Part shown: piece by piece, positions 63,667 to 64,000 of the stretch
How positions within the stretch are numbered: the first letter of the stretch is position 1
How the letters are laid out: each line of letters opens with the position of its first letter
Source of the DNA: VXYL01 sp963422285
GTDB taxonomy: Bacteria; Pseudomonadota; Gammaproteobacteria; Pseudomonadales; Azotimanducaceae
NCBI GenBank assembly: GCA_963422285.2
Contig: CAXXJO010000001.1
Location: forward strand, 806,001 to 870,000
Length of the DNA: 64,000 nt
Reading direction: 5' to 3'
Made by a program: the position numbers and the translations under genes
The notes under the pieces: generated by a model
Seen by the model: only the letters and a program-made list of their open reading frames with translations
What the model was told of the DNA's origin: nothing
Databases searched by the model: none

Positions 63667-63925
63667 GTGCCTCGGCCGAGTTGCCAAGCTTGAAGGGGAA
63701 GGCGCAGGGCAGCCGCGTTTCGCCGTCCAGAGCGCCTTCGACGATCGCTTCGTCCCGCATTGTCCCCATCACCGCGAACAAGCCGCAACCGTGCGCCAAG
63801 CGCAATGGCTTGGCGGCATCAATGACGGCTAATTCGATGCGGCTAGCTGTCGCCCCGGCAGCCGACGCACGACGACCATGTGACTGTCGCAGCCAGGGAC
63901 GCCGTCTCCGCCACGGCGCTCTCGG
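63667..63925. other. Intergenic region
   Basis: No well-supported gene. On the minus strand a short frame (GLFAVMGTMRDEAIVEGALD) looks protein-like and might be the remnant of a C-terminus, but it has no recognisable family. Confidence 0.4.
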
Positions 63926-64000
63926 TCATCCTGACAGCGCCTTGACCAGGTCCATGGCGCGGCCCAAGGTGTCCAGCCGGGCGTTCAGGTCGCGCCCCGC
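63926..64000 (-). CDS. C-terminus of a gene continuing beyond the window
   Basis: One minus-strand frame is open from the window edge to a TGA at 63928-63926 and reads GRDLNARLDTLGRAMDLVKA then LSG. It has an amphipathic helical pattern expected of a protein end. It is too short to name. Confidence 0.35.
   Translation of the reverse strand, partial: AGRDLNARLDTLGRAMDLVKALSG

Noticed and set aside
63690..63850. Short minus-strand hotdog-like fragment
   Set aside because: The readable part is about 50 residues, lacks a start site and ends inside the hydrolase gene, so it cannot be called a gene with confidence.

Overview
The window is a high-GC bacterial chromosome segment that reads as Gammaproteobacteria. 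The markers are the smc-zipA-ligA run, a ccmABCDE heme-export/cytochrome c maturation operon, ttcA, mpl, bolA and the divergent tesA / ybbA-ybbP arrangement. No phage, plasmid or CRISPR locus is visible and no transposase was recognised. Many accessory genes are broken by single-base indels or small tandem duplications while the housekeeping genes are intact. The genome also carries small palindromic and MITE-like repeats. This combination suggests a genome that is losing accessory genes, possibly host-associated; that lifestyle is inference.

Layout. 0-4.7 kb: end of an amidohydrolase, a formyltransferase-fold protein, two phytanoyl-CoA dioxygenase (PhyH)-type Fe(II)/2-oxoglutarate enzymes and a rhodanese. 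4.8-8.05 kb: two adjacent P-loop ATPase genes, both frameshifted. 8.2-11.4 kb: a PhyH gene coupled by an ATGA overlap to a glutaredoxin-DinB fusion whose redox motif contains an in-frame UGA (candidate selenoprotein), then a Rieske oxygenase. 11.5-14.4 kb: an NmrA-like reductase, a sugar transferase with a 16-G tract upstream, tRNA-Asn and a lytic transglycosylase-like lipoprotein. 14.4-23.7 kb: ligA, zipA, smc and ccmEDCBA on the minus strand. 23.7-25.1 kb: two MITE copies and a ruined TPR-like gene. 25.4-30.2 kb: ttcA, an ABC exporter pair and tesA. 30.3-31.75 kb: a lower-GC pair, a glycine-zipper peptide and an M48 membrane protease. 32-40.5 kb: trhO (amber-truncated), bolA, PP2C phosphatase, PhyH, SDR, VOC protein, acyl-CoA dehydrogenase, mpl and a membrane protein. 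40.6-49.2 kb: MITE, CRTAC1-like remnant, esterase, PhyH, a glutathione S-transferase with an in-frame palindromic-repeat insertion, radical SAM protein, Rpn-type nuclease, SRPBCC protein and DUF3750 protein. 49.1-55.4 kb: an RND efflux pump with its adaptor, a broken PhyH and a TauD dioxygenase. 55.5-64 kb: a P-loop ATPase broken by a 14-bp duplication, SDR, CinA-like protein, MITE, Gfo/Idh/MocA oxidoreductase, a broken tautomerase, DUF2277, VOC protein and alpha/beta hydrolase.

Working together. Seven Fe(II)/2OG dioxygenase genes (six PhyH-type, one TauD-type), a Rieske oxygenase, several SDR and VOC proteins, an acyl-CoA dehydrogenase and hydrolases point to catabolism or tailoring of small organic substrates, not one biosynthetic pathway. 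The observations most worth following are the UGA-containing glutaredoxin-DinB gene, the MITE family with 8-bp target duplications lying next to promoters, the palindromic repeats inside the GST, and the low-GC peptide/protease pair.
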